DNA from: Corynebacterium sp.
Lineage (GTDB): Bacteria > Actinomycetota > Actinomycetes > Mycobacteriales > Mycobacteriaceae
Length of the DNA: 64,000 bases
Assembly: GCF_022712275.1 (NCBI RefSeq)
Contig: NZ_JALAGU010000022.1
Coordinates: 62,001-126,000 of the forward strand
Reading direction: 5' to 3'
The notes below the pieces were generated by a model. It saw nothing but the letters and a program-made list of their open reading frames with translations, was not told where the DNA came from and did not search any database. Both the position numbers and the translations under genes were made by a program. Positions within the stretch are counted from its first letter, which is position 1. Each line of letters starts with the position of its first letter. Shown here piece by piece: positions 54,575 through 64,000 of the stretch.

Positions 54575-56626
54575 CTATCCCACCCGCACCGGGTCGATGA
54601 CGACGCGCAGGGGTCCGGTGAGACGCCGTGTGGCGCGGACGGACCTCGCTGCACGCAGTGCCGCACCGAGCAGCACGGCGGCGTCCTCACCTCCGGCGGT
54701 ACGGCGCGGCGTCCGCAGGATCAGCCGACGTGCCAGATGCAGTTCCGACTCGCCCAGTCCCGCCGGCGGCCGCACCCCCGGCGGCAGGTCCACCGGTCCG
54801 AGGACCTCCAGCTGGTCGAGTGCCTCGGGGACGACCAGCGCCTCCCGGAGCTCCCGCACGGTATCGGTGGTGCCGTCGACTGCGACGAGCACCGTGGCCG
54901 GCGGGAACCCGGCCGAGCGTCGCTGCGCGAGTTCGGTGGCCGCCGCCCCTTCCGGGTCCCACCGGATCAGCGCCTGGGCCTCAGGGAGGTCGGTGCGGGC
55001 CACGAGCACGACCTGTCCACCCTGCTCCCGCGGCACGACGAGACAGGATGCCTCCATCCACTGACGCAGGGCGCCCTCGGAGGCCCGCAGATCAGCCCGG
55101 CCCAGGGTGAGCCAGGGGTCGAGCAGGACCGCCGCACCGTAGCCGGACTCCGCGACGGGTTCGGCACCCGGAGTGGCGACCACGATGCGTGGCCCTACGG
55201 GGACGCGGTCCTTGACCTGCGAACCGCCGGAGAGCATCACCGGCACCCCGGGGAAGGCACGGCCGAGTTCTTCGGCGGTGCGGTCGGAACCGATGACCGT
55301 CATCCGGACCGCATGGCCACCACAGCCCGGGCAGGTGAACCGGCCCTCAGGGGCACCGCACCACCGGCAGCGGGGCTCAGCGGCGGAGTCCCCGCCCCCG
55401 GGCGGCAGCTCCAGTGGTCCGTTGCACCGACGGCAGCGGGCGGTCGTCCGGCAGTCCCTGCAGGCCAGGGAGGGTGCGTAGCCCCGACGCGGGACCTGGA
55501 CCAGGGCGGGCAGGCCGTTGTCAGCGGCCGTGCGGATCGCCTTGTAGCCGGCAGCCGGGATCCGGGTGAAGGACTGGCGTGCGTCGTGGGCGTCATCGAG
55601 GGCGTGGATCCACGGCATCCGGTCACGGAGGACCCCGGGATCGGCGCGCAGTGTGGGGCAGAATCCTTCCTCGACCCACTGCTGCACCTCGGCGCTGCGG
55701 TGGGCCCCTCCGACGATGAAACCACATCCTTCCTGCTCAGCGCGTATTTTCAGGACATCACGGGCATGGAGGTACGGGGCACGGGGGTCGACGAGGGAGT
55801 CGTCCGCCTCCCCGGTCAGCATCATCAGCCGGAGTCCGGGGACCGGTACGGTCGCTGCGGAACGGGTGCCGACGACGACACGCCCCTGACCGGCGAGTAC
55901 GGCGAGGTAACGACGGTACCGTGCGGCCGGTCCGACGGAGGCGGTGAGTTCGGTGATCTGGGCGGCGGACAGGAAATTCCGCAGCGCCGCAGTGAGCCGG
56001 TCGACGTCACGCTGGTCGGGGACGACCAGCAGGACGCCACCCCCCGACCAAGCGACAGTGGCGGCCATCTCGGCGACGCGGGCCGCCCAGTCCTCACCCG
56101 GCGTCCACAGCCAGGAAGCCCGGGCCGCACGCCCGGCCAGTACGGCCTCCAGCAGACTGTCGGCGTGCCGGTAGCCCGCCCAGCCGGCGAGTGCGGCGTC
56201 CCGGGCTGCGGCGGTGAGGTCCTCGACGGGCTCGAGTGCACCGTAGAGTTCCGGCCAGTCCACCCCGTTGCCGAACAGGCCGGCCTTTTCCGCGCTGGCG
56301 TGCCGGGAGGGCAACGCGGCGCGGAGGATGTCGGACCGGACTCCGGCGTAACGGTCCGCGAGGAGGTTGACGAGGTCCCACAGTCCCGGTGGGACGACGA
56401 CCTCGGGACTGATGACGCGCTGCAGCGCGCTCAACCGACCCTCGTGGTCGGTGCCGCGTCGCCGTTCGACGACGACGGCGTCGACCAGGCGTCCGGCGAA
56501 TCGGATGCGGACGCGGACGCCGGGGCGGGCGGTGGTGTCCAGCTCCTCAGGGACCGAGTAGTCGAAGAGCCGGTCGAGGTGCGGCATACCCAGCAGGGGC
56601 AGCACCCGGGCGACGGGCAGGTCCAC
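54575..56626 (-). CDS. priA: Actinobacterial PriA-like primosomal protein
   Basis: A 683-residue PriA homologue. The N-terminal DNA-binding region (VARVLPLLGMPHLDRLFDYSVPEEL) and the zinc-binding Cys pairs in the middle (CRDCRTTARCRRC, CRWCGAPEGRFTCPGCG) are intact. The Walker A GxGKT motif is missing where expected (SWLWTPGEDWAARVAEMAA) and the DEAH-type box is replaced (MLTGEADDSL), so helicase activity is unlikely; this is usual for actinobacterial PriA. The GTG at 56626 lies 5 bp after the metK stop and gives the conserved N terminus; the frame is open to 56683, inside metK. Confidence 0.88.
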   Translation of the reverse strand: MDLPVARVLPLLGMPHLDRLFDYSVPEELDTTARPGVRVRIRFAGRLVDAVVVERRRGTDHEGRLSALQRVISPEVVVPPGLWDLVNLLADRYAGVRSDILRAALPSRHASAEKAGLFGNGVDWPELYGALEPVEDLTAAARDAALAGWAGYRHADSLLEAVLAGRAARASWLWTPGEDWAARVAEMAATVAWSGGGVLLVVPDQRDVDRLTAALRNFLSAAQITELTASVGPAARYRRYLAVLAGQGRVVVGTRSAATVPVPGLRLMMLTGEADDSLVDPRAPYLHARDVLKIRAEQEGCGFIVGGAHRSAEVQQWVEEGFCPTLRADPGVLRDRMPWIHALDDAHDARQSFTRIPAAGYKAIRTAADNGLPALVQVPRRGYAPSLACRDCRTTARCRRCNGPLELPPGGGDSAAEPRCRWCGAPEGRFTCPGCGGHAVRMTVIGSDRTAEELGRAFPGVPVMLSGGSQVKDRVPVGPRIVVATPGAEPVAESGYGAAVLLDPWLTLGRADLRASEGALRQWMEASCLVVPREQGGQVVLVARTDLPEAQALIRWDPEGAAATELAQRRSAGFPPATVLVAVDGTTDTVRELREALVVPEALDQLEVLGPVDLPPGVRPPAGLGESELHLARRLILRTPRRTAGGEDAAVLLGAALRAARSVRATRRLTGPLRVVIDPVRVG

Positions 56627-56631
56627 GGTGG

Positions 56632-57846
56632 TTAGCGGCCGGCGGCGGCCTTGAGATCGGCGACGCGGTCGGTGTGCTCCCACGGCAGGTCGATGTCGGT
56701 ACGGCCGAAGTGACCGTAGGCGGCGGTCTGCGCGTAGATCGGACGCAGCAGGTCCAGCTCACGGATGATCGCGGCGGGACGCAGGTCGAAGACCTTCTGC
56801 ACGGCAGCCTGGATCGACTCGTCGGTCAGTCCCTCGGCGGCGGTGCCGAAGGTCTCGACGTAGAGCCCGACCGGCTGGGCCTTGCCGATGGCGTAGGCGA
56901 CCTGGACCTCAGCACGGTGCGCGAGGCCTGCGGCGACGATGTTCTTGGCGACCCAACGCATCGCGTAGGCGGCGGAGCGGTCGACCTTGCTCGGGTCCTT
57001 ACCGGAGAAGGCGCCGCCACCGTGGCGGGCCATGCCGCCGTAAGTGTCGACGATGATCTTGCGGCCGGTCAGTCCGGCATCGCCCATCGGGCCGCCGAGG
57101 ATGAAGGAACCGGACGGGTTGATGAGGACCTTGAGGTCGTCGGTGATGAACTGACCGAGGTCGGCGTCCTGCACCACCCAGTTGATGACGTGCTCCCGCA
57201 GCTGCTCCTCGAGCCACTCCTGGGAGGAGTCCGGCCCGTGCTGGGTGGAGATGACGACCGTGTCGAGGTGGTGCGGACGGTTCTCCGCGTCATAGGCGAA
57301 GGTGACCTGGGTCTTGCCGTCGGGACGCAGGTCGGGGACGATGCCCTCCTTGCGGACCTGGGTCAGGCGGCGCGAGAGCCGGTGTGCCGTCGCGATCGGC
57401 AGCGGCATGAGCTCGGGGGTCTCGTCGGTGGCGTAGCCGAACATGAGGCCCTGGTCACCGGCACCGGCCTGGTCGTCGGCATCGTGCTCGTCGCCGTCAT
57501 TGGTGCGGTACTCGTGGGAGGTGTCGACGCCGTCGCCGATCTCCTGGGACTGCTCGCCGATGGCGACATTGACGCCACAGGTGGAGCCGTCGAAGCCGAC
57601 CTCGGAGGAGGTGAAACCGATGGCCCGGATGGTGTCTCGCACCAGCTGGGGGATCTCGACGTAGGCGTCGGTCCGGACCTCGCCGGCGACATGGACCTGA
57701 CCCGTGGTGACCAGGGTTTCGACGGCGACGTGGGACTTCGGGTCCTTGGCGAGCAGTGCGTCGAGGATCGTGTCGGAAATGGCGTCACAGATCTTGTCAG
57801 GGTGACCTTCGGTCACAGACTCACTGGTGAAAAGGCGGAAAGACAC
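56632..57846 (-). CDS. metK: S-adenosylmethionine synthase
   Basis: A 404-residue SAM synthetase. FTSESVTEGHPDKICDAISD at the N terminus, GDQGLMFGYATDETPELMPLPIATAHRL, the P-loop-like GGGAFSGKDPSKVDRSAAYA and the C-terminal GHFGR segment are present. The GTG at 57846 is used, because the family begins about 10 residues before FTSESVTEGHP; an ATG at 57888 lies in the leader. A McbR operator overlaps its promoter, tying it to the methionine/cysteine regulon. Confidence 0.96.
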   Translation of the reverse strand: MSFRLFTSESVTEGHPDKICDAISDTILDALLAKDPKSHVAVETLVTTGQVHVAGEVRTDAYVEIPQLVRDTIRAIGFTSSEVGFDGSTCGVNVAIGEQSQEIGDGVDTSHEYRTNDGDEHDADDQAGAGDQGLMFGYATDETPELMPLPIATAHRLSRRLTQVRKEGIVPDLRPDGKTQVTFAYDAENRPHHLDTVVISTQHGPDSSQEWLEEQLREHVINWVVQDADLGQFITDDLKVLINPSGSFILGGPMGDAGLTGRKIIVDTYGGMARHGGGAFSGKDPSKVDRSAAYAMRWVAKNIVAAGLAHRAEVQVAYAIGKAQPVGLYVETFGTAAEGLTDESIQAAVQKVFDLRPAAIIRELDLLRPIYAQTAAYGHFGRTDIDLPWEHTDRVADLKAAAGR

Positions 57847-57891
57847 TCGGTGTTCGCTTCCTGTAGGGAGTCGGATAGGGCAATTCACACA

Positions 57892-57897
57892 ATATTA
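57892..57897 (-). promoter_or_regulatory. Putative -10 box of metK
   Basis: TAATAT on the minus strand about 45 bp before the metK start; AGGA lies in the leader. The McbR site overlaps its upstream edge. Confidence 0.55.
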
Positions 57898-57911
57898 GAC
57901 CAAGCGGTCTA
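57896..57911. promoter_or_regulatory. McbR operator at the metK promoter
   Basis: TAGAC-CAAGCG-GTCTA matches exactly the TAGAC-N6-GTCTA consensus known for McbR, the TetR-type repressor of methionine and cysteine genes in C. glutamicum, where metK is a target. Its overlap with the -10 box explains repression by promoter occlusion. Confidence 0.85.
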
Positions 57912-57942
57912 GCAGGGGTACGGCAGGGTTGCCCCGAAAACT

Positions 57943-57963
57943 GCCCCGGACCTATTCCGGGGC
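57943..57963 (-). terminator. Terminator overlapping the coaBC stop codon
   Basis: On the minus strand GCCCCGGA, loop of 5 nt, TCCGGGGC, then AGTTTTCGG. The stem contains the coaBC TAG stop (57952-57954), so the last codons form part of the hairpin. Confidence 0.7.
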
Positions 57964-59250
57964 GAAGAGCTCCTCGAGTGCATCGAGGATGTGCGAGGCG
58001 ACGACGAGTTTGGATGCCGCCGGGACCTCGGTGACCTCCTCGGCGCCGGGCTGGTCACCCGGGGTGAGGAGCCAGCCGGAGGTGGAGTCCTGACCGAAGA
58101 CGAGTCCGTCCCCCACCGCATTGCACATCAGCAGGTCACAACCCTTCCTGGCCAGCTTCACCCGCGCCATATCCAGCGGAGTGTGCTCCGCGTCCCCGGT
58201 CTCGGCGGCGAAGCCGGCGATGAGCAGCTCCTCCGGCAGTTCACCGGTGCGTCGGGACTCGACGAGTCCCCGGAGGATGTCCGGATTCTCGGTGAGGGTC
58301 AGGGTGGCCAGGTCGGCGTCCCCGCCCTTCTTGAGCTTCGCGTCGGCCACCGTGGCGGGCCGGAAGTCGGCGACGGCGGCGGACATGATCACCGCATCCG
58401 AGGACGGTGCCAGTTCGGCGACCGCCTGCTGCATGTCCCCGGCGGTCTTCACCCGGGTGACGTGCACCCCCGAGGGCTCCGGGAGGTCGTCGGTGAACCC
58501 GGCGATGAGTTCGACCCGTGCCCCGCGCTCGACTGCCACATCGGCCAGCGCGAAGCCCTGGCGTCCCGAGGAGGCGTTGCCGAGGAAGCGTACCGGGTCC
58601 AGCGGCTCATGGGTGCCGCCGGCGGTGATGAGGATCCGCCGGCCTGCCAGCGACCGGCGGTAGATCCCGAACCGGTCCTGGGCCGCCAGTGCCAGCGACG
58701 CGATGTGCTCGGGCTCCGGCAGCCGGCCGGGGCCGGAGTCCGGACCGGTCAGCCGGCCGTGGGCGGGTTCGAGGACCACGGTCCCCCGTCGACGCAGCGT
58801 CTCCACGTTCTCCCGCGTCGCAGGGTGGGCCCACATCTCGGTGTGCATCGCCGGGGCGAGGACGACCGGACAGGTCGCCACGAGACAACTGGCGGTGAGC
58901 AGGTCGTCGGAGCGACCGTGGGCGAGCCGGGCCATGAGGTCAGCGGTGGCCGGGGCGATCACGACCAGGTCGGCCTCCTGTCCGAGCCGGACGTGCTGGA
59001 CCTCGTCGACGTTGTCGAAGACCGTGGTGGACACCGGGTTGCCGGACAGGGCCTCGAAGGTCGCCGCCCCGACAAACCGGAGCGCGGACTCTGTCGGGAC
59101 GACGTGGACGTCGTGCCCGGCCTTGGTGAAGGTACGGATGAGGGCGCAGGCCTTGTACGCGGCGATCCCACCGCCGACCCCCACGAGAATCCGGAGACCG
59201 CCGTCCCTCGACGCGGTCGGTACGGCGGTGTTGTTCACGGTGTCAGTCAC
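57952..59250 (-). CDS. coaBC: Bifunctional phosphopantothenoylcysteine decarboxylase / synthase
   Basis: A 432-residue CoaBC. The N-terminal FMN decarboxylase half has GVGGGIAAYKACALIRTF, and PAMHTEMWAHPATRENV with the catalytic region; the C-terminal synthase half has ILITAGGTHEPLDPVRFLGNASSGRQGFALA and MSAAVADFRPATVADAKLKK. Coenzyme A synthesis. TAGGCT (59259-59264) is 8 bp before the GTG start. Confidence 0.95.
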   Translation of the reverse strand: MTDTVNNTAVPTASRDGGLRILVGVGGGIAAYKACALIRTFTKAGHDVHVVPTESALRFVGAATFEALSGNPVSTTVFDNVDEVQHVRLGQEADLVVIAPATADLMARLAHGRSDDLLTASCLVATCPVVLAPAMHTEMWAHPATRENVETLRRRGTVVLEPAHGRLTGPDSGPGRLPEPEHIASLALAAQDRFGIYRRSLAGRRILITAGGTHEPLDPVRFLGNASSGRQGFALADVAVERGARVELIAGFTDDLPEPSGVHVTRVKTAGDMQQAVAELAPSSDAVIMSAAVADFRPATVADAKLKKGGDADLATLTLTENPDILRGLVESRRTGELPEELLIAGFAAETGDAEHTPLDMARVKLARKGCDLLMCNAVGDGLVFGQDSTSGWLLTPGDQPGAEEVTEVPAASKLVVASHILDALEELFAPE

Positions 59251-59298
59251 GGTGGTCCAGCCTATCCCAGATCGCAGCGGCGTGATTCACCGGACATG

Positions 59299-59342
59299 CA
59301 CGAGTGCCCGCCCTGCCGGTGTCGGCAGGACGGGCACTCGTG
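59299..59342 (-). terminator. Strong hairpin after rpoZ
   Basis: CACGAGTGCCCG (59299-59310) pairs with CGGGCACTCGTG (59331-59342); after one C/A mismatch CCTGCCG pairs with CGGCAGG around loop GTGT. It lies 16 bp beyond the rpoZ stop and separates it from the coaBC promoter. No T-run follows. Confidence 0.7.
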
Positions 59343-59358
59343 GAGCAGCCTGAGAGGA

Positions 59359-59640
59359 TCAGCCCTCGGTGTGCTCGAGGAGGTCGGCGTCGATCTCGCG
59401 CAGCGCGATCGACAGCGGCTTCTCCTTGTTCTCCGGTGCGACGAGCGGTCCGACGAACTCGAAGACGCCCTCGCCGACGTTCTGGAAGTAGTTGTTGATC
59501 TGGCGGGCGCGCTTGGCCGCGAAGATCACCAGAGCGTACTTGGAGGAGACCTTGGTGAGAAGGTCGTCGATCGGCGGGTTCGTGATGCCGATCGGCTGGT
59601 CGAAGACCGTCGAGTTGTCGTTGACGTCCTGGGTTTCCAC
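59359..59640 (-). CDS. rpoZ: RNA polymerase omega subunit
   Basis: A 93-residue omega with PPIDDLLTKVSSKYALVIFAAKRARQINNYF and the C-terminal KEKPLSIALREI of the actinobacterial type. An ATG at 59652 is in frame, but the GTG at 59640 is preferred: the ATG's own second codon is the AGG of GAGGTG, the ribosome site for that GTG (spacing about 6). It starts 59 bp after gmk. Confidence 0.92.
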   Translation of the reverse strand: METQDVNDNSTVFDQPIGITNPPIDDLLTKVSSKYALVIFAAKRARQINNYFQNVGEGVFEFVGPLVAPENKEKPLSIALREIDADLLEHTEG

Positions 59641-59699
59641 TACGCACCTCATTGCTAGGCGTTGATGCCGCGGCCGGGGCCGTGGCGGTTGTCTGTCTG

Positions 59700-60275
59700 T
59701 TATTCCCGGTTGAGCAGGATGTCGGCGATGGTTCCCACCGCCGTATCCAGATCATCGTTGACGACGACCCGGTCGAACTCGCCGGAGGAGTCGAGCTCCT
59801 CGCGTGCGGTCTCCAGACGTCGGGCGATGACCTTGTCGGACTCGGTGCCACGGCCGGTGAGGCGGGCGACCAGGTCATCCCAGCTCGGCGGAGCCAGGAA
59901 CACCGTCACGGCGTCCGGAAGCAGGCGCTTGACGTTGCGGGCGCCGGCGAGGTCGACCTCGACCAGTACGGGGCGACCCGCCGCGAGTGCGTCCTCCACC
60001 GGCCCCCGCGGGGTACCGGACAACTGCAGTCCACCATGGATCTCCGCCCATTCGAGCATCCGGTCCGCCTCGATGGCGTCCCGGAACCTGTCGGTGGAGA
60101 CGTAGTGGTAGTCCACGCCGTCGACCTCGCCGGGACGCGGGTCCCGGGTGGTCATCGACACGCTGAAGAACAGGTCCGGCACGGCCTCACGGAGACCCCT
60201 GACGACGGTCGACTTACCGACCGCCGAGGGACCCGCCAGAACCACCAGCCGGGGCTCCGTCGCGTCTGAGGTCAC
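59700..60275 (-). CDS. gmk: Guanylate kinase
   Basis: A 191-residue kinase (GMP + ATP to GDP). P-loop LAGPSAVGKSTVVRGL, the GMP-binding SVSMTTRDPRPGEVDGVDYHYVSTDRF and the lid ARNVKRLLPDAVTVFLAPPSWDDL are intact. GTG start, 5 bp after mihF. Confidence 0.95.
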   Translation of the reverse strand: MTSDATEPRLVVLAGPSAVGKSTVVRGLREAVPDLFFSVSMTTRDPRPGEVDGVDYHYVSTDRFRDAIEADRMLEWAEIHGGLQLSGTPRGPVEDALAAGRPVLVEVDLAGARNVKRLLPDAVTVFLAPPSWDDLVARLTGRGTESDKVIARRLETAREELDSSGEFDRVVVNDDLDTAVGTIADILLNRE

Positions 60276-60280
60276 GGGGC

Positions 60281-60601
60281 CTATGCCTCGTAACCGAAGC
60301 GCTCCAGGAGGGCGCGACGCTGACGGTCGCCGAGGCCGCGCAGGCGGCGGGTCGGGGCGATCTCGAGCTCGGTCATGATCTCCTGGGCCTTGACCTTGCC
60401 GACCTTGGGGAGAGCCTCGAGGAGGGCGGAGACCTTCATCTTGCCGATGATCGGGTCGGTGTCGGCCTTGGCGAGGACCTCCTTGAGGTCGGTTCCGCCA
60501 CGCTTCAGCTGTTCCTTCAGCTCGGCACGGGCCTTACGGGCCTCGGCAGCCTTCTTGAGGGCTTCTGCACGCTGCTCCGGGGTCAACTGGGGAAGGGCCA
60601 C
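60281..60601 (-). CDS. mihF: Mycobacterial-type integration host factor
   Basis: A 106-residue mIHF: MALPQLTPEQRAEALKKAAEARKARAELKEQLKRGG, then the DNA-binding H2TH-like half (KVGKVKAQEIMTELEIAPTRRLRGLGDRQRRALLERFG). It is an abundant nucleoid protein unrelated to enteric IHF. The frame extends to 60739, but the GTG at 60601 has GGAGG 5 bp upstream and gives the family N terminus. Confidence 0.94.
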   Translation of the reverse strand: MALPQLTPEQRAEALKKAAEARKARAELKEQLKRGGTDLKEVLAKADTDPIIGKMKVSALLEALPKVGKVKAQEIMTELEIAPTRRLRGLGDRQRRALLERFGYEA

Positions 60602-60775
60602 GGGTTCCTCCGTATGTCGTAGTTCGATTGATGGGGTCTGTCGGGTGTTTCCCCCGGGACGGGGGACACGGCCGGCCACCGGTGGTCCGGTGCCGACAGG
60701 TCGGGCGAACCGCTGCCGGATCCTTTTCAGGACCCTCACCAGCGGGAGTCGCCGTGAAACAACGGGCCAAGTGTA
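60602..60775 (-). promoter_or_regulatory. mihF promoter and long structured leader
   Basis: On the minus strand TTCGAC (-35), 18 bp, TACACT at 60770-60775 (-10) sets the transcript start near 60763, leaving a leader of about 160 nt. The leader can fold: CCCCC at 60652-60656 with GGGGG at 60662-60666, flanked by GTGT/ACAC, and further G/C-rich arms around 60670-60705. Its function is unknown. Confidence 0.5.
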
Positions 60776-60842
60776 GCGTCCTCACCTGCGGTTGTCGAAT
60801 ACCACCCCAGGTGAAGGCGCTGCGGGGACCTGGAGAACGACC

Positions 60843-61668
60843 CTAGCCGACCAGCGGGAATTCTGCCGCGGAATCGTTCACAGCGGACCGCAGGGCACCG
60901 ATATCCGGACCTGCGGACAGGATCGACCGCGACATGTTGGGGCTGGCGAGATTCACGGCGTCCCCCGCGATGCGGGCGATGTCGTCGGCGGTGCCGCCCT
61001 GGGCGCCCACGCCGGGCATGAGGATCATGCCCCCGACGGCGTCCAGGACCGGCGGATCGGTGACCGTCGCTCCGACGACGACACCGACATTACCGGCACC
61101 ACCGGCGGCCACGTGGGGTGCGTTGATCTCAGCCACCCGGTCCACGACGGTCTGGGCGACCGTCGGTCCGGAACCGGCGTCGCCGGTGCCCAGTCGCTGG
61201 AACTGCGGGCCGGAGGGATTCGAGGTCGCCGCGAGGACGATCACTCCCCCGCCGGTCCGTTCCCCTGCCTCGAGCACCGGGTCCAGGGAACCCAGGCCGA
61301 GGTACGGGGACACGGTGACGGCGTCCGCCCGCAGCGGGGAGTCCCCGCCGAGCCAGGCGGTGGCGTAACCGGCCATGGTGGAGCCGATGTCGCCGCGCTT
61401 GGCGTCGGCGATGACCAGCGTGCCCCCGTTCCGGAAGGACGCCAGGGCGTCCTCCAGGACGGCGAAACCGGCCGAGCCGAAGGCCTCGTAGAACGCGACC
61501 TGCGGCTTCACGACGCACGCTGTGTCGGCGAAGGCCTCCACGCAGATCCGGGTGAACTCTCGCAGGCCCGTGGTGTCCACCGGAAGGCCCCAGGCCTCCA
61601 GGATCCCGGCGTGCGGGTCCAGGCCGACACAGAGCCGTCCCAGCGACTCCGCCCGCTCGAGATACCGG

Positions 61669-61682
<14 letters not shown>
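60843..61682 (-). CDS. pyrF: Orotidine 5'-phosphate decarboxylase (type 2)
   Basis: A 279-residue OMP decarboxylase of the type 2 branch: LCVGLDPHAGIL, AFYEAFGSAGFAVLEDAL, and the catalytic VIADAKRGDIGSTMAGYATAWL. Last step of UMP synthesis. The ATG at 61682 lies 14 bp inside carB, with AGGA 8 bp upstream, so the two pyrimidine genes are coupled. Confidence 0.95.

Positions 61683-64000
<2,318 letters not shown>

Noticed and set aside
54575..56626. Broken priA pseudogene because Walker motifs are missing
   Set aside because: The frame is intact, the zinc-binding cysteines are conserved, and loss of the ATPase motifs is the usual state of actinobacterial PriA.

Overview
This window is a high-GC chromosomal segment from a Corynebacterium. 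The order suf operon - mptB - ABC exporter - ctaA - ctaB - tkt - tal - zwf - opcA - pgl - secG - ppc - tpiA - pgk - gap - whiA - yvcK - rapZ - uvrC - rib genes - rpe - rsmB - fmt - def - priA - metK - coaBC - rpoZ - gmk - mihF - pyrF - carB is the arrangement I know from C. glutamicum. OpcA, the mycobacterial-type IHF, MptB, AcnR and an exact McbR operator in front of metK all fit that genus. The high GC and several non-glutamicum genes suggest a member of the high-GC clade (for example the C. variabile group); that last step is inference.

Layout. 1-6.1 kb: AcnR-type regulator, ACT-domain and UPF0210 proteins, a membrane protein, then leftward genes for an FMN 2-hydroxyacid oxidase and an ABC-F ATPase. 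6.6-7.8 kb: a stand-alone CrtL-type lycopene cyclase. 7.8-14.1 kb: the leftward sufR-B-D-C-S-U-T Fe-S assembly operon. 14.3-20.2 kb: MptB (lipoglycan), a two-gene ABC exporter, and the heme A pathway (ctaA, ctaB). 20.4-27.0 kb: a rightward, tightly coupled pentose-phosphate operon. 27.0-33.4 kb: leftward secG, ppc and triose-phosphate glycolysis. 33.6-39.2 kb: whiA/yvcK/rapZ/uvrC. 39.2-43.4 kb: riboflavin synthesis plus rpe. 43.6-51.0 kb: an apparently inserted two-gene operon encoding a 1865-residue glutamate-synthase-like protein and a CysJ-like diflavin reductase, followed by a DinB-fold protein. 51.5-64 kb: formylation/deformylation, PriA, MetK, CoaBC, omega, Gmk, mIHF, PyrF and CarB (cut by the window end).

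Main points of interest. (1) The GltB-like protein has an unusual cysteine spacing, an extra insert and an extra C-terminal region, lacks a neighbouring gltD, and overlaps a diflavin reductase gene by 4 bp: a candidate glutamate synthase that takes NADPH electrons from a CysJ-type partner. (2) At least thirteen genes show a TANNNT-like -10 hexamer 6-8 nt before the start codon, the signature expected of leaderless mRNAs; this also corrects some start codons. (3) Several unexplained palindromes sit at promoters (mptB, sufR, gap, crtL region), and a 79-bp hairpin-forming element lies between ctaA and ctaB. No tRNA, rRNA, CRISPR array, prophage or intact insertion sequence was seen.
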